Assembly: GCF_017877055.1 (NCBI RefSeq)
Contig: NZ_JAGIPG010000004.1
Span: 578,381 to 642,380, forward strand
Reading direction: 5' to 3'
Origin: Neorhizobium galegae
Lineage (GTDB): Bacteria > Pseudomonadota > Alphaproteobacteria > Rhizobiales > Rhizobiaceae
DNA: 64,000 nucleotides
The notes beneath the pieces are model-generated. The model was not told the origin of the DNA, searched no databases, and saw only the letters and a program-made list of their open reading frames with translations. A program made the position numbers and the translations under genes. Within the stretch, counting starts at the first letter, position 1. Every line of letters starts with the position of its first letter. This document shows, one piece after another, positions 9,057 through 17,151 of the stretch.

Positions 9057-9740
9057 TCAAACTCCTGGGCCTGCGGCGACGCGCCTGGCAAAGAAGTCGA
9101 GCGTACGCTGCCATGCAAGCGCCGAGGCGGCCTGCGTGTAGCTGCCACGGGCGTCGCAATGGAAGCCGTGGCCGGCATTCTCGTAGACGTAGAATTCGGC
9201 GCCCGGCTGCTTTGCCTTCACCTCGAGATAGTTTTCAGGTGGAATGCTGGCGTCGTCGGCGCCAAAGTGGAACTGCACCGGGCAACGCGCCTTCTCGCCA
9301 GCGAACTTCTGAGCCATTCCGCCGTAAAAGCAAGTGGCAGCGGAGAAGCCGTCCAGTCGCGTCGCCGTCGCGAAGGCGACCGACCCGCCGAGGCAGAAAC
9401 CGACGATACCGATCTTGCCGGCCGAGCCGACCGCCTCGCGCGCGGCCGCCACGTCGAGTAAGCACTTGCCCATGTCGAACTTTGCAATCAGCGCCTTTGC
9501 CAGCTCGACGTTCTCCGGCGTGTAACCGGTTTCGAAATCGCGCTCGAAGCGGTCGAAGATCGCTGGAGCGATAGCGACATAGCCTTCGGCTGCGAACCTG
9601 TCGCAGATCGAGCGGATGTGCGAGTTGACGCCGAAAATCTCTTGCACGACAACGATGCCGCCGCGTGGTTTACCCGTGGGGTTCGCTTCATATCCGCCGA
9701 GGGTGTGCCCGTCGGAAGCTTTCAGTTCGATCTGCGACAT
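9057..9740 (-). CDS. Dienelactone hydrolase family protein
   Basis: A 227-residue alpha/beta hydrolase of the dienelactone hydrolase (DLH) family. It has the Cys nucleophile (C116) in GFCLGGS, an acid Asp at about 162 in GADDAS, and a His at 191 in AGHGFH, which is the complete C-D-H triad that separates DLH from serine esterases. VVQEIFGVN near residues 32-39 is the usual DLH N-terminal block with the conserved Glu. The start at 9740 follows GAGGAGGAA. It sits between the SDR and the NTF2-like gene. It would hydrolyse a lactone or ester intermediate, but no chlorocatechol genes are nearby, so clcD/catD-type roles are not assumed. Confidence 0.9.
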   Translation of the reverse strand: MSQIELKASDGHTLGGYEANPTGKPRGGIVVVQEIFGVNSHIRSICDRFAAEGYVAIAPAIFDRFERDFETGYTPENVELAKALIAKFDMGKCLLDVAAAREAVGSAGKIGIVGFCLGGSVAFATATRLDGFSAATCFYGGMAQKFAGEKARCPVQFHFGADDASIPPENYLEVKAKQPGAEFYVYENAGHGFHCDARGSYTQAASALAWQRTLDFFARRVAAGPGV

Positions 9741-9760
9741 CGTCAGTTCCTCCTCAGTTC

Positions 9761-10474
9761 TCAAAACGCCCGTTGGCCCGAATCGACCGGCAGCACGACA
9801 CCGGTGATGCTCGGCGCTTGATCGGAGCACAGGAACGCAGCCGACATCGCCAGCTCCTGCTCTGTTACCAGCCGCCTCAGCGGGGTCGCCTCCCGCACCT
9901 TATCGCTGCCGCCCTGCCGAGCGCGGAGTTTTGAGCCTTCGCCCTTCATCGGCTGTGCCATATAGCCCGGCGCGATGCAGTTCACCCGGATGCCACGCGC
10001 ACCGAAGGCGACCGCGTAGGACCGTGTCATCGACTCGATGCCCGCCTTCGACGCTTGATAGGCATAGCCCCCAACGACACGGCCCATGAAGGCCGACATG
10101 CTGCTCAAGAGCAGAATACTCGCGCCCTCTGCCAAATGCGCCGACGCCTGATCACACACAAGTGCTGAACCTTTGAGGTTCACGTCGAGTACCTTTCCGA
10201 CGGCGACGGGGTCAGCAGTGCCGGGCACGGTTTCCAATAAGATCCCATGCGCAACAACAAGGCTGGTAATGTCGCCAAGTTTGGCAGCTTCCGCGAACAT
10301 GGAGGCAACGCTTTTCGGATCGGTCACATCACAGCGTATGAAGGTTTGACCCTTCGCTACCGGCTGCTCGTCGAGATCGGCCACGACGACAGTCGCGCCA
10401 CGCTTCTGAAACAATTCCGAGATCGCGGCGCCGATGGTGCCGGTGCCGCCGGTGATAATGGCAACGCCCTTCAT
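9761..10474 (-). CDS. Short-chain dehydrogenase/reductase (SDR)
   Basis: A 237-residue classical SDR that interconverts an alcohol and a ketone using NAD(P). The cofactor motif TGGTGTIG is at residues 8-15, and the catalytic Ser125, Tyr139 and Lys143 (YQASK) are in place. VADLDE after strand two has an Asp near residue 33, which usually means NAD preference. The C-terminal SITGVVLPVDSG block is typical. The start at 10474 has GGGAGGAAG upstream. The next gene starts 20 bases after its stop. It plausibly makes the ketone used by the Baeyer-Villiger monooxygenase encoded at 1507, but this is inferred from neighbourhood only. Confidence 0.92.
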   Translation of the reverse strand: MKGVAIITGGTGTIGAAISELFQKRGATVVVADLDEQPVAKGQTFIRCDVTDPKSVASMFAEAAKLGDITSLVVAHGILLETVPGTADPVAVGKVLDVNLKGSALVCDQASAHLAEGASILLLSSMSAFMGRVVGGYAYQASKAGIESMTRSYAVAFGARGIRVNCIAPGYMAQPMKGEGSKLRARQGGSDKVREATPLRRLVTEQELAMSAAFLCSDQAPSITGVVLPVDSGQRAF

Positions 10475-10497
10475 TCCTTTACTTCCTCCCTGCCGCT

Positions 10498-11235
10498 TCA
10501 CAAACCGGCAAACCCAGCCCGTGCAACCCAGTAATCCCACGCCCGGGCCAACGCCATGTCGCCTAACATCATGGCGCCAGCCTTGTCGATCTCGCCGTCC
10601 GTGAGGGGCTTGATTTCGCCGTGCTGACGCGTTGATAGGATCAACTCCGCATTGTCGCGTAGGCCGATCGAAACACGTATTACCGCCTTGATGTTCGCGG
10701 CGGCACACACGCAGCCGTGGCCTCGCAGCAATGCAACGCGGTTCTGACCGAGCGCCCGGGACAATGAGTGTCCCATCTCCATCGAATCGACCAACATATT
10801 AGTATCGCCGAACTCGGCCTGACTGTCCCAGTAACCGAGCTCCCGCCCAATCACGCTCGACATATGGAACATTGGCCGCAAGGAGATGTCGACCATTGTG
10901 AACGGGATGACAGCACGTGCGTGGTGATGCGTAACTGCGTTAACGTCTGGACGATCCTTGTAGATCGCGCCATGGATGTGCCGCTCGGCATAGGGTCGGC
11001 GCGGGTCGTTGCCGACGAGTTCGCCTTCCAACGTGTACTCAAGGATATCATCTCGTGTTACGTTTGCTGGACTACGCGACCGCGAGATGAAATAGCGGCG
11101 AGGATTGATAGGGTTACGCACACTGACGTGCCCAAAATCATCGATGATGTCCTCTCGCGCCAATATCCGATTGGCAAGCATCAGCTCAGTCAGCGTATGC
11201 TCGATTGAATCTTTTTCATGCGCGGTGGCCGGCAT
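10498..11235 (-). CDS. Class II aldolase/adducin family protein
   Basis: A 245-residue member of the zinc-dependent class II aldolase/adducin family. Metal-binding histidines appear as HIHGAIY and HHHARAVIP, with a further His in LLRGHGCV; the N-terminal FGHVSVRNP block is the usual substrate/glycine loop. Members act as fuculose/ribulose phosphate aldolases or as decarboxylases of hydroxylated acids, so it could release a small aldehyde or decarboxylate an intermediate here. The start at 11235 (MPATAHEKD) is chosen because GGGAGGAG precedes it. It is the first gene of the long minus-strand operon and is divergent from the LysR regulator at 11331. Confidence 0.88.
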   Translation of the reverse strand: MPATAHEKDSIEHTLTELMLANRILAREDIIDDFGHVSVRNPINPRRYFISRSRSPANVTRDDILEYTLEGELVGNDPRRPYAERHIHGAIYKDRPDVNAVTHHHARAVIPFTMVDISLRPMFHMSSVIGRELGYWDSQAEFGDTNMLVDSMEMGHSLSRALGQNRVALLRGHGCVCAAANIKAVIRVSIGLRDNAELILSTRQHGEIKPLTDGEIDKAGAMMLGDMALARAWDYWVARAGFAGL

Positions 11236-11330
11236 GGCAACTCCTCCCTTTGTGCAGAGAGAGATTACTTGCCGCGATATAGACATCCTAATATATGTTT
11301 CGGCCATCTATATAGTATGGAGGATATAGA
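11236..11330. promoter_or_regulatory. Divergent promoter region between aldolase operon and lysR
   Basis: The 95-bp gap separates the first gene of the catabolic operon (minus strand) from its LysR regulator (plus strand), the usual place for a LysR operator. It contains an interrupted inverted repeat of ATATAGA and TCTATAT on either side of an AT-rich centre (about 11277-11313). The arrangement is seen in the sequence; its role as LysR operator is inference. Confidence 0.5.
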
Positions 11331-12269
11331 ATGCGGTCGCTGGTTTCGCAGCTTTCGATCCACAAGCTGGAGGTGTTTTGTACCGTGATAGAGCTCAACA
11401 GCTTTTCGCGAGCCTCCCAGAAACTGAACATCACACAACCTGTGGTATCAGCACATATCAAAGGATTGACAGACAAGTTCGAAACGCCGCTGATTGTGAA
11501 GAATGGCCGCCGCATCGTCCTCACCGAGGACGGCGAACGTGTACACCGCTGGGCCCGCGAACTGATCAACCGTACCCTCGAATTCGAACGTGAAATGGCA
11601 GACAGTCAACGCGGGGTCGTAGGCCGTGCTTCCATCGGTGCCTCGATGACGATCGGCTCCTATCTTTTACCCGCGCTGGTCAGCGAGTTCCGTCACGCCC
11701 ATCCGCTTGGCGAGATTTCGGTTCAAGCGTACAACCCAATGGCTGCCACCGACGCCATACACAGTGGAGTGTGCGACTACTCGTTCACGATTATGGATCC
11801 ACGTCATGACGTTGAAGGTTTAGACGTCAAGCGCATCGCCGATGACCAACTGGTCCTCGTAACATCGGAGCGCGTTCCGCACCTCGAGGGCCCACTGACG
11901 CCCGACGTAATTTCCGGCCTTCCTTTCGTCAGTGCGCAAGCAGGGATGCCACGTAGAGAGATTGAGGAGAGTTTGCTTGAGCACTACGGAATCCGCCGAC
12001 GTAGTATCATCCTGGAATTTGGCCACGCCGAATCCCTGAAGCAGGCGGTTCAAGCTGGCGCCGGCTACGCGTTTGTTTTCCGATCATCGCTCAGGGACGA
12101 ACTGACCACCGGGTTGCTTCGTGAGGTTGCGACACCTGGGATGGAGCTGAAAGTGCCAGTCTATCTAGTTCGCCGTCCCAATAAGAGGATGTCGAGTTTC
12201 CAACAGAGGCTTATGGAATTTTTGTCCGAGAAAATTTCTGCCCAGTTAGAGGGCCGGCCGAGCGGCTGA
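11331..12269 (+). CDS. LysR-family transcriptional regulator of the catabolic cluster
   Basis: A 312-residue LysR regulator. The N-terminal winged helix-turn-helix reads FCTVIELNSFSRASQKLNITQPVVSAHIKGL, followed by a ligand-binding domain of two alpha/beta lobes from about residue 95. A GGAGG site precedes the ATG at 11331. It is divergent from the aldolase-SDR-hydrolase-TRAP-GMC operon and is the obvious candidate to control it in response to a pathway intermediate. Its stop codon lies inside a hairpin that may end transcription. Confidence 0.92.
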   Translation: MRSLVSQLSIHKLEVFCTVIELNSFSRASQKLNITQPVVSAHIKGLTDKFETPLIVKNGRRIVLTEDGERVHRWARELINRTLEFEREMADSQRGVVGRASIGASMTIGSYLLPALVSEFRHAHPLGEISVQAYNPMAATDAIHSGVCDYSFTIMDPRHDVEGLDVKRIADDQLVLVTSERVPHLEGPLTPDVISGLPFVSAQAGMPRREIEESLLEHYGIRRRSIILEFGHAESLKQAVQAGAGYAFVFRSSLRDELTTGLLREVATPGMELKVPVYLVRRPNKRMSSFQQRLMEFLSEKISAQLEGRPSG

Positions 12270-12287
12270 TGTCTCTGTCGCTCGGCC
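12256..12287 (+). terminator. Hairpin at the end of lysR
   Basis: GGCCGAGCG (12256-12264) pairs perfectly with CGCTCGGCC (12279-12287) across a 14-base loop that contains the lysR stop codon. No clear T run follows, so it may be a weak terminator or an mRNA-stabilising hairpin. Confidence 0.5.
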
Positions 12288-12586
12288 AAGGGACATCCTG
12301 GACTAGCCGCGCCTTGATGATATTGCCTTGAACTGGCCGGACATCCTTGGGACACATGCGATCAACATCACTGCGATAAGAACTGAAGGCGCAGTCATCG
12401 TCAGTGGAATGGGGCACGCAGGAAGACAAGATTCGCAAAATGTTGGCAATGAGGACCGTGCAGGTAGTCGTCACAAATGGTTGAAACGTTGCCTCGCAAT
12501 TGGCAGCTGTCACTGCGGGACTGTGGTCGCTGATGGTAATAGGCCTTACTCAACTGAAAGCGGCATTGGTGAAGCAACTTCTCGGG
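12288..12586. other. Gap of about 300 bp with no recognisable gene
   Basis: This stretch lies between the end of lysR and the end of the TauE/SafE gene, which converge. No coding pattern, repeat or RNA motif could be supported on either strand. Confidence 0.5.
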
Positions 12587-13363
12587 TTACCGCCAGATAA
12601 GCATTGCGATAGCAAGGATCATCACAAGCCCGGCGAAACTTGTATTCAAGAGCGAGCGCCGGTGCTGAAGCATATGGACCGCGCTGCAACCACAAAAAGC
12701 TCCTGCAGCCCCACCGCCTACAAAGACAGCCGCGAGCGGCCAATCGACAAATCCCGACAGGGAGTAGCTCAGGGCTGTGGTAGCGCCGAATGCTACGATC
12801 GCGACGAGCGAGGTGGCGACAGCGTTGATTGTTGCCATGCCGGTCGCGAAGATGAGGCCGGGCACGATAAGGAAGCCACCACCTATTCCAAAAAATCCTG
12901 AAACCGTTCCGGTACCGGCGCCCACGGCCAGAACCTTGGGCGCATTGCTTGCCACGAAACCAGTAGTCGCAGCGCTAACGGTGTGTCTGCGATAAAACAC
13001 GTTCAGACTGATAACGATCATTAGCCCCGAAAACAAAGCCAACAGATCGGCGCCATCAAGAGCTTTGCCAATCGCCGCACCGACCCAGGCTCCCACCATC
13101 CCCGTTGCACTGTAAAGCGCAGCGTATTTCCATTGTACTGTTCCATGTCGAGCATGAAACAAGAGGCTGATGAAAGCATTGGCAGCTACTGCAACAGCGC
13201 TGGTTGCGATCGCTACGTGAACGTTGACAACCCCGACCAGATGAACAAGCAACGGTACGGCGAGAATTGAGCCACCACCTCCGAACAGACCCAACGTGAA
13301 GCCGACGAGGCACCCAGAAGCGGCGCCAAGAAAATAATGGAGAACATCTAGCGTCATTCGCAA
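12587..13363 (-). CDS. TauE/SafE family sulfite/sulfoacetate exporter-like membrane protein
   Basis: A 258-residue membrane protein with about eight hydrophobic segments and the family glycine-rich loops: GLFGGGGSILAVPLLVHL near residues 25-42 and GFFGIGGGFLIVPGLIF in the second half, which are the duplicated halves of TauE/SafE (DUF81). Members export sulfite, sulfoacetate or related anions. In rhizobia and agrobacteria such genes occur in the BigR operon together with a Blh-type persulfide hydrolase. A remnant of a Blh-type gene lies about 750 bp upstream on the same strand, so this gene may be the surviving part of such an operon. Confidence 0.85.
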   Translation of the reverse strand: MRMTLDVLHYFLGAASGCLVGFTLGLFGGGGSILAVPLLVHLVGVVNVHVAIATSAVAVAANAFISLLFHARHGTVQWKYAALYSATGMVGAWVGAAIGKALDGADLLALFSGLMIVISLNVFYRRHTVSAATTGFVASNAPKVLAVGAGTGTVSGFFGIGGGFLIVPGLIFATGMATINAVATSLVAIVAFGATTALSYSLSGFVDWPLAAVFVGGGAAGAFCGCSAVHMLQHRRSLLNTSFAGLVMILAIAMLIWR

Positions 13364-13523
13364 AAGCCTGCGGTCAATGAGGTATTCGTGCGTGCTTCAC
13401 TGCGGCTCGCAGTCAAAAACTACAGCAGTGTTGATCGGCTTGAGCAGGCTAGTCCGAAGGCTGTCGAAATGATCATTAGTGCTCGCAATCGAGCGCAACG
13501 AGTGCGCAGTGAAATTTGCCGAT

Positions 13524-13933
13524 CTAGTTTCGACGATCGAAAAAGCCCGCCCGGAGGCCGAGTATCTCTTTCTGGTCAGATAGCAGACTTGCCGGCGTCT
13601 TTGTTTTCGCGAGGACTGTAACCCGCGATAGGTCGAAAATGTTCACCGTTTTCTTTCTAGATTGCTGCTTTAATGTGTCAAATGATCGACGAATCTCCCC
13701 GATAAGGGTGTTCGGTCCGGCCTGCTCCACAAAGTGGTTCAAAGACAGCGACACGCTCATCGGTGATAGCGGCAAAAAGCGATATAGCCTGATAACATAA
13801 GGGAGCGCCGCACTGCGATGTCGAGCGGCGTGCCGTCTGTTTTAACAAGGGAAAGAACGGCTTCGGCGGTTAGGGTAAAGAAACCAAGCAACTCATACGC
13901 GGCTTGTTCAGAAAGTGTTCCATGATGTTCCAT
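13524..13933 (-). pseudogene. Unrecognised protein gene with an apparent frameshift
   Basis: On the reverse strand an ATG at 13933 opens 58 residues (MEHHGTLSEQAAYELLGFF..) ending at a TGA at 13757. A second frame takes over at a run of five T (near 13773) and continues for about 83 residues (..SLSLNHFVEQAGPNTLIGEI..) to a TAG at 13524. Joining the two frames with one shift gives a protein of about 136 residues with a normal composition. I do not recognise the family. It lies between the TauE/SafE gene and the Blh remnant, in a region already showing decay. It may equally be two spurious short frames. Confidence 0.3.
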
Positions 13934-14084
13934 TTACATTAGCAATTCCTAATGTCGGATTGCTTTATTGTTCGTGCTTCGCCTTAAAAGGGTTGGCCGA
14001 GGGCTTTCCTGGGCCCTCAACTCAGGGCGACTTTCATGCGCGTCGCCACGTGGCCAATCTCCTGTGGGCGAAACTGACCATCAC

Positions 14085-14316
14085 CGCCTCTGCCTCTGGG
14101 CGATCCGGTAACCTAGCGTACGGCAATCCGCCCTCAGCCCCTGCGCCGAGACGAAATCCAACAGAGTATCTGCGTTGGTTGCGGTCGAACCCGATTTCTC
14201 GTGGAAATCAAGCACCGGATCAATAATTGCGCAATCCCTCGTCTGAGGATCGCTCACCACATATTGAACCGACGAGTTCTCAGATCGAAGAATGCCGCAA
14301 CCTCGGGTCTGTTCAT
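14085..14316 (-). pseudogene. Remnant of Blh-type metallo-beta-lactamase-fold persulfide hydrolase
   Basis: The reverse strand begins MNRPEVAAFFDLR and, after one frameshift near 14277, continues SSVQYVVSDPQTRDCAIIDP, then a VLDF..SGSTATNADTLLDFVSAQGL block. This is the N-terminal pattern of ETHE1/Blh-type persulfide dioxygenase-like proteins (AFFDxxTxTVSYVVxDP..AAIID.VLD). Homology is lost just before the expected zinc motif HAHADH, so the protein is truncated to about 65 residues and inactive. It starts 4 bases after the stop of the class V aminotransferase gene, which implies a former operon. Known family members detoxify sulfide/persulfide in the BigR operon along with a TauE-type exporter. 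Confidence 0.65.
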
Positions 14317-14319
14317 CAA

Positions 14320-15801
14320 TTAAGCCTCCGCCAGCGCCATCCGAGGAAAGAATATGGCCCGCGACGCATCGAAATCGTAATCTCTTTCGAAATTCGCTGC
14401 TTCCTTCGCTAGCTGGATTACGGATTGGAGAATGAAGTCTACCTTGTCGTCGGACAGGAGGACGCTGAAGTTTAGCCGCGTAAAACCCGGCTTCTTCATT
14501 TCGTCACCGGACAGAATTGCTTGGCGCAGCACCTCCGATTCACGTTCGTCGATGGACAGAAGCCTTAGAACGTAAGGGCCGGCGCAAGCGCATCCGCCAC
14601 GAGCCTGGATTCCGAAGCGGTCGCTAAGCATGCGCGTTATCAATTGCTGGTGGACGTAGCCACCCTTTCCGTCTCTGACCCGGAACGAAAAGATTGGCAG
14701 CCGGTTCGAAAGCGCTGGACCAAGCAGTTCGAGTTGAGGAATGTCCCTCCAGGCAGACAAGGCCTTCCGCGTCAATTCCTCGTTGCGGACTGCCATGGCT
14801 TGGAGGCCTATCGCGTGTTTTACAATGAAGGCGAGGGCGGACCTGATATCGCCGACAATGTTTGGAGTACCGGCTTCTTCGCGCGCTTCTAGGCTGTCGC
14901 TATAATCGTGCGAACCAGACGATACGAATTTGACGGTACCGCCTCCGGGCCACGAAGGCTTGGCAATAACCACTGCGTCACGCCGCACGATCAGAATGCC
15001 GGACGATCCCGGGCCGCCGATGAACTTGTGGGGCGAGATGACGATAGCGTCGATCTTTGCCGTGTCGCCCAGGTCCATTTCGATCGGCAAATAAGGGCCG
15101 CCGCCGGCATAATCCCAGACGATTTTTGCGCCAGCTTTTTTAGCCTGATCCGTTATCGACTTAACGTCGGTGACAATGCCCGTCACGTTTGAAGCAGCCG
15201 AAAAGGCGCAGACGATGAGATCCGGATTACCCTCACTCAGGGCATCCTGAAGGAGAATCGGATCAGGGCCTCCGGCAGGTACTTCTGGCACCTCGATTAT
15301 TTCGGCCCCGCTCTCGCGCCAGGGCAGAATATTGGAATGATGCTCGTAAGGTCCTATGATGACCCGGACATGCTTGCCGCGGGCGAGAGTTTCCTCTACG
15401 CCAAACAACTTGACCAGACGGTTGATGCCCGCCGTGGCTCCGGAGCCCGTAAAAATCACGGCATGTTGCTTGCCGGCTCCGCAGAACTCGCCGATCTTCG
15501 AACGCGCGTCCCGACGCAAGCGGGTCATGAAGCCACCGCAATAGGACGCCTCCGTATGACTGTTCGCGTAATAAGGCAGGACCTCTTCAAGGACGAACTC
15601 CTCGACGTGACGAAGGGCCCGGCCCGATGCGACATAGTCGGCGTAAACGAGACGTTTGGGGCCATAGGGGCCATCAATCATCGCGGACGAACCGACGAGC
15701 CCCTCGCTTAGTCTAGAAATAAGATCTGCTTGCGTGAGGCTATGGCGGAAATGATCAAGAGGGGTAACTGCATTTGTCGATTGAGAGGCAAAGGCGGACA
15801 T
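14320..15801 (-). CDS. Class V aminotransferase, cysteine-desulfurase/selenocysteine-lyase-like
   Basis: A 493-residue PLP enzyme of aminotransferase class V. The PLP lysine is in VISPHKFIGGPGSSG; the HHSNILPWRE block and FTGSGATAGINRL are typical of the NifS/CsdA-like group. A C-terminal GGCACAGPY segment has Cys residues where desulfurases carry their catalytic Cys loop. The start MSAFASQ at 15801 is preceded by a GGAG. It is divergent from an Lrp-family regulator and was formerly followed by a Blh-type gene, so a role in sulfur release from cysteine or a related thiol amino acid is plausible. Related proteins are poorly characterised, so the substrate remains uncertain. Confidence 0.85.
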   Translation of the reverse strand: MSAFASQSTNAVTPLDHFRHSLTQADLISRLSEGLVGSSAMIDGPYGPKRLVYADYVASGRALRHVEEFVLEEVLPYYANSHTEASYCGGFMTRLRRDARSKIGEFCGAGKQHAVIFTGSGATAGINRLVKLFGVEETLARGKHVRVIIGPYEHHSNILPWRESGAEIIEVPEVPAGGPDPILLQDALSEGNPDLIVCAFSAASNVTGIVTDVKSITDQAKKAGAKIVWDYAGGGPYLPIEMDLGDTAKIDAIVISPHKFIGGPGSSGILIVRRDAVVIAKPSWPGGGTVKFVSSGSHDYSDSLEAREEAGTPNIVGDIRSALAFIVKHAIGLQAMAVRNEELTRKALSAWRDIPQLELLGPALSNRLPIFSFRVRDGKGGYVHQQLITRMLSDRFGIQARGGCACAGPYVLRLLSIDERESEVLRQAILSGDEMKKPGFTRLNFSVLLSDDKVDFILQSVIQLAKEAANFERDYDFDASRAIFFPRMALAEA

Positions 15802-15896
15802 AATCGGGCTCCAAATAAGATTGACACAGAATCTATTCCGCGCGAGCGTCGAAAACATCACCTGATTTTTACAAAAATTAGCAAAAGTCGGATCAT

Positions 15897-16379
15897 ATGA
15901 ACGAACGAGCAGAGAAAATCGATAGCTTCGATCTAAAGATTTTGACATGCCTGCAGAAGAACTCCAACCTGTCACAGCGCGATCTGGCCGAGGCGGTAGG
16001 GCTTTCTCAAAATGCTTGCTGGCGGCGTCTTCAGCGGCTTCATTCGATCGGGATGATCCGAGGAGCGCATAGCGATATTAACCTGAACGCGCTTGGCCTC
16101 GATCTCACAGTCTTCGTCATGGTTCGTACGCGCCACCATTCAAAAGAATGGGCCGATGATTTCCGCAAACATGTCGAGAGATTGCCGGAAGTGATCGATT
16201 TTTATCGTATCGGCGGAGATTGGGATTACCTGATCAAGGTGGTGACGAGAGGCATGTCCGGTTACGACACGTTCTACCAGAAGCTAATCACGAATTTCGA
16301 TTTGGCGACGGTCACGGGTTTCTTCTCGATGGAAGCGATTATCAACAACCGCGCCGTCGATCTGAATCGAGTTCGATAA
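15897..16379 (+). CDS. Lrp/AsnC family transcriptional regulator
   Basis: A 160-residue Lrp/AsnC regulator: N-terminal helix-turn-helix (DLKILTCLQKNSNLSQRDLAEAVGLSQ) and a C-terminal RAM ligand-binding domain with the GGDWDYLIKV signature. It is divergent from the class V aminotransferase across a 95-bp gap and probably controls it in response to an amino acid, as is usual for divergently encoded local Lrp proteins. No other target is suggested by the sequence. Confidence 0.93.
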   Translation: MNERAEKIDSFDLKILTCLQKNSNLSQRDLAEAVGLSQNACWRRLQRLHSIGMIRGAHSDINLNALGLDLTVFVMVRTRHHSKEWADDFRKHVERLPEVIDFYRIGGDWDYLIKVVTRGMSGYDTFYQKLITNFDLATVTGFFSMEAIINNRAVDLNRVR

Positions 16380-16511
16380 TGACGTTCATTCCGTACCTTT
16401 TGCGGAACAGTCACTTTCCTCGAATCCGTATTCAGAAACCTTCGATGGTGCAGCAAATTCTGCTCCGGAAGCGGCCACACAACGAGGCGGCTCTAAAGGA
16501 GATCCACTATC

Positions 16512-17123
16512 ATGAAACTCTACTATCATCCGCTGTCAGGTCATGCCCATCGCGCACACCTTTTCCTGTCGCTCATCGGTCAAAAGTTTGAACTGATCGA
16601 AGTTGACCTGGTGAAGGGCGAACACAAGAAGGCTGCCTTCCTTGCACTCAACAGCTTCGGCCAGGTCCCCGTGCTTGTCGACGGCGAAACCGTCATCCAG
16701 GATTCGAATGCTATTCTGGTCTATCTTGCCAAGAAGCTGAGGAAGACTGAATGGCTCGCAGAGGATGCAGTAGGCGCCGCCAGAATTGAACGTTGGCTGT
16801 CGATTGCGGCAGGCCAAATAGCCTACGGTCCGGCCGCCGCCCGCCTCAACACTGTCTTCGGTGCGAATTTTAACCCGGATGAAGTCATCGGTCGGGCTCA
16901 TGACTTACTTAAGGTCGTGGAGCAAGAGCTCACGGCGCGTCATTGGCTCGCCGCCGATCATGCAACCATCGCCGACATTGCTCTTTACAGCTATATTGCA
17001 CGGGCCCCCGAGGGCAATGTTGATCTGTCTGCTTATCCGAAGGTCGGCGCATGGCTGATGCGAATCGAGCAACTGCCGGGCTTCGTACCGTTCGTTAAGA
17101 CGCCAGTCGGCCTAGCCGCCTAA
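16512..17123 (+). CDS. Glutathione S-transferase
   Basis: A 203-residue GST. The N-terminal thioredoxin-like domain begins MKLYYHPLSGHAHRAHLFL and includes the cis-proline motif QVPVL and the glutathione-contact motif QDSNAIL. A helical C-terminal domain carries ATIADIALYSYI, the conserved N-capping box. AAGGAG precedes the ATG. The next gene, a multidomain oxidoreductase, starts 28 bases downstream, so the two form an operon; the pairing suggests handling of an electrophilic or reactive compound. Confidence 0.92.
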   Translation: MKLYYHPLSGHAHRAHLFLSLIGQKFELIEVDLVKGEHKKAAFLALNSFGQVPVLVDGETVIQDSNAILVYLAKKLRKTEWLAEDAVGAARIERWLSIAAGQIAYGPAAARLNTVFGANFNPDEVIGRAHDLLKVVEQELTARHWLAADHATIADIALYSYIARAPEGNVDLSAYPKVGAWLMRIEQLPGFVPFVKTPVGLAA

Positions 17124-17151
17124 CAAGAAATTCCAATAAGGAGTCACGGCA

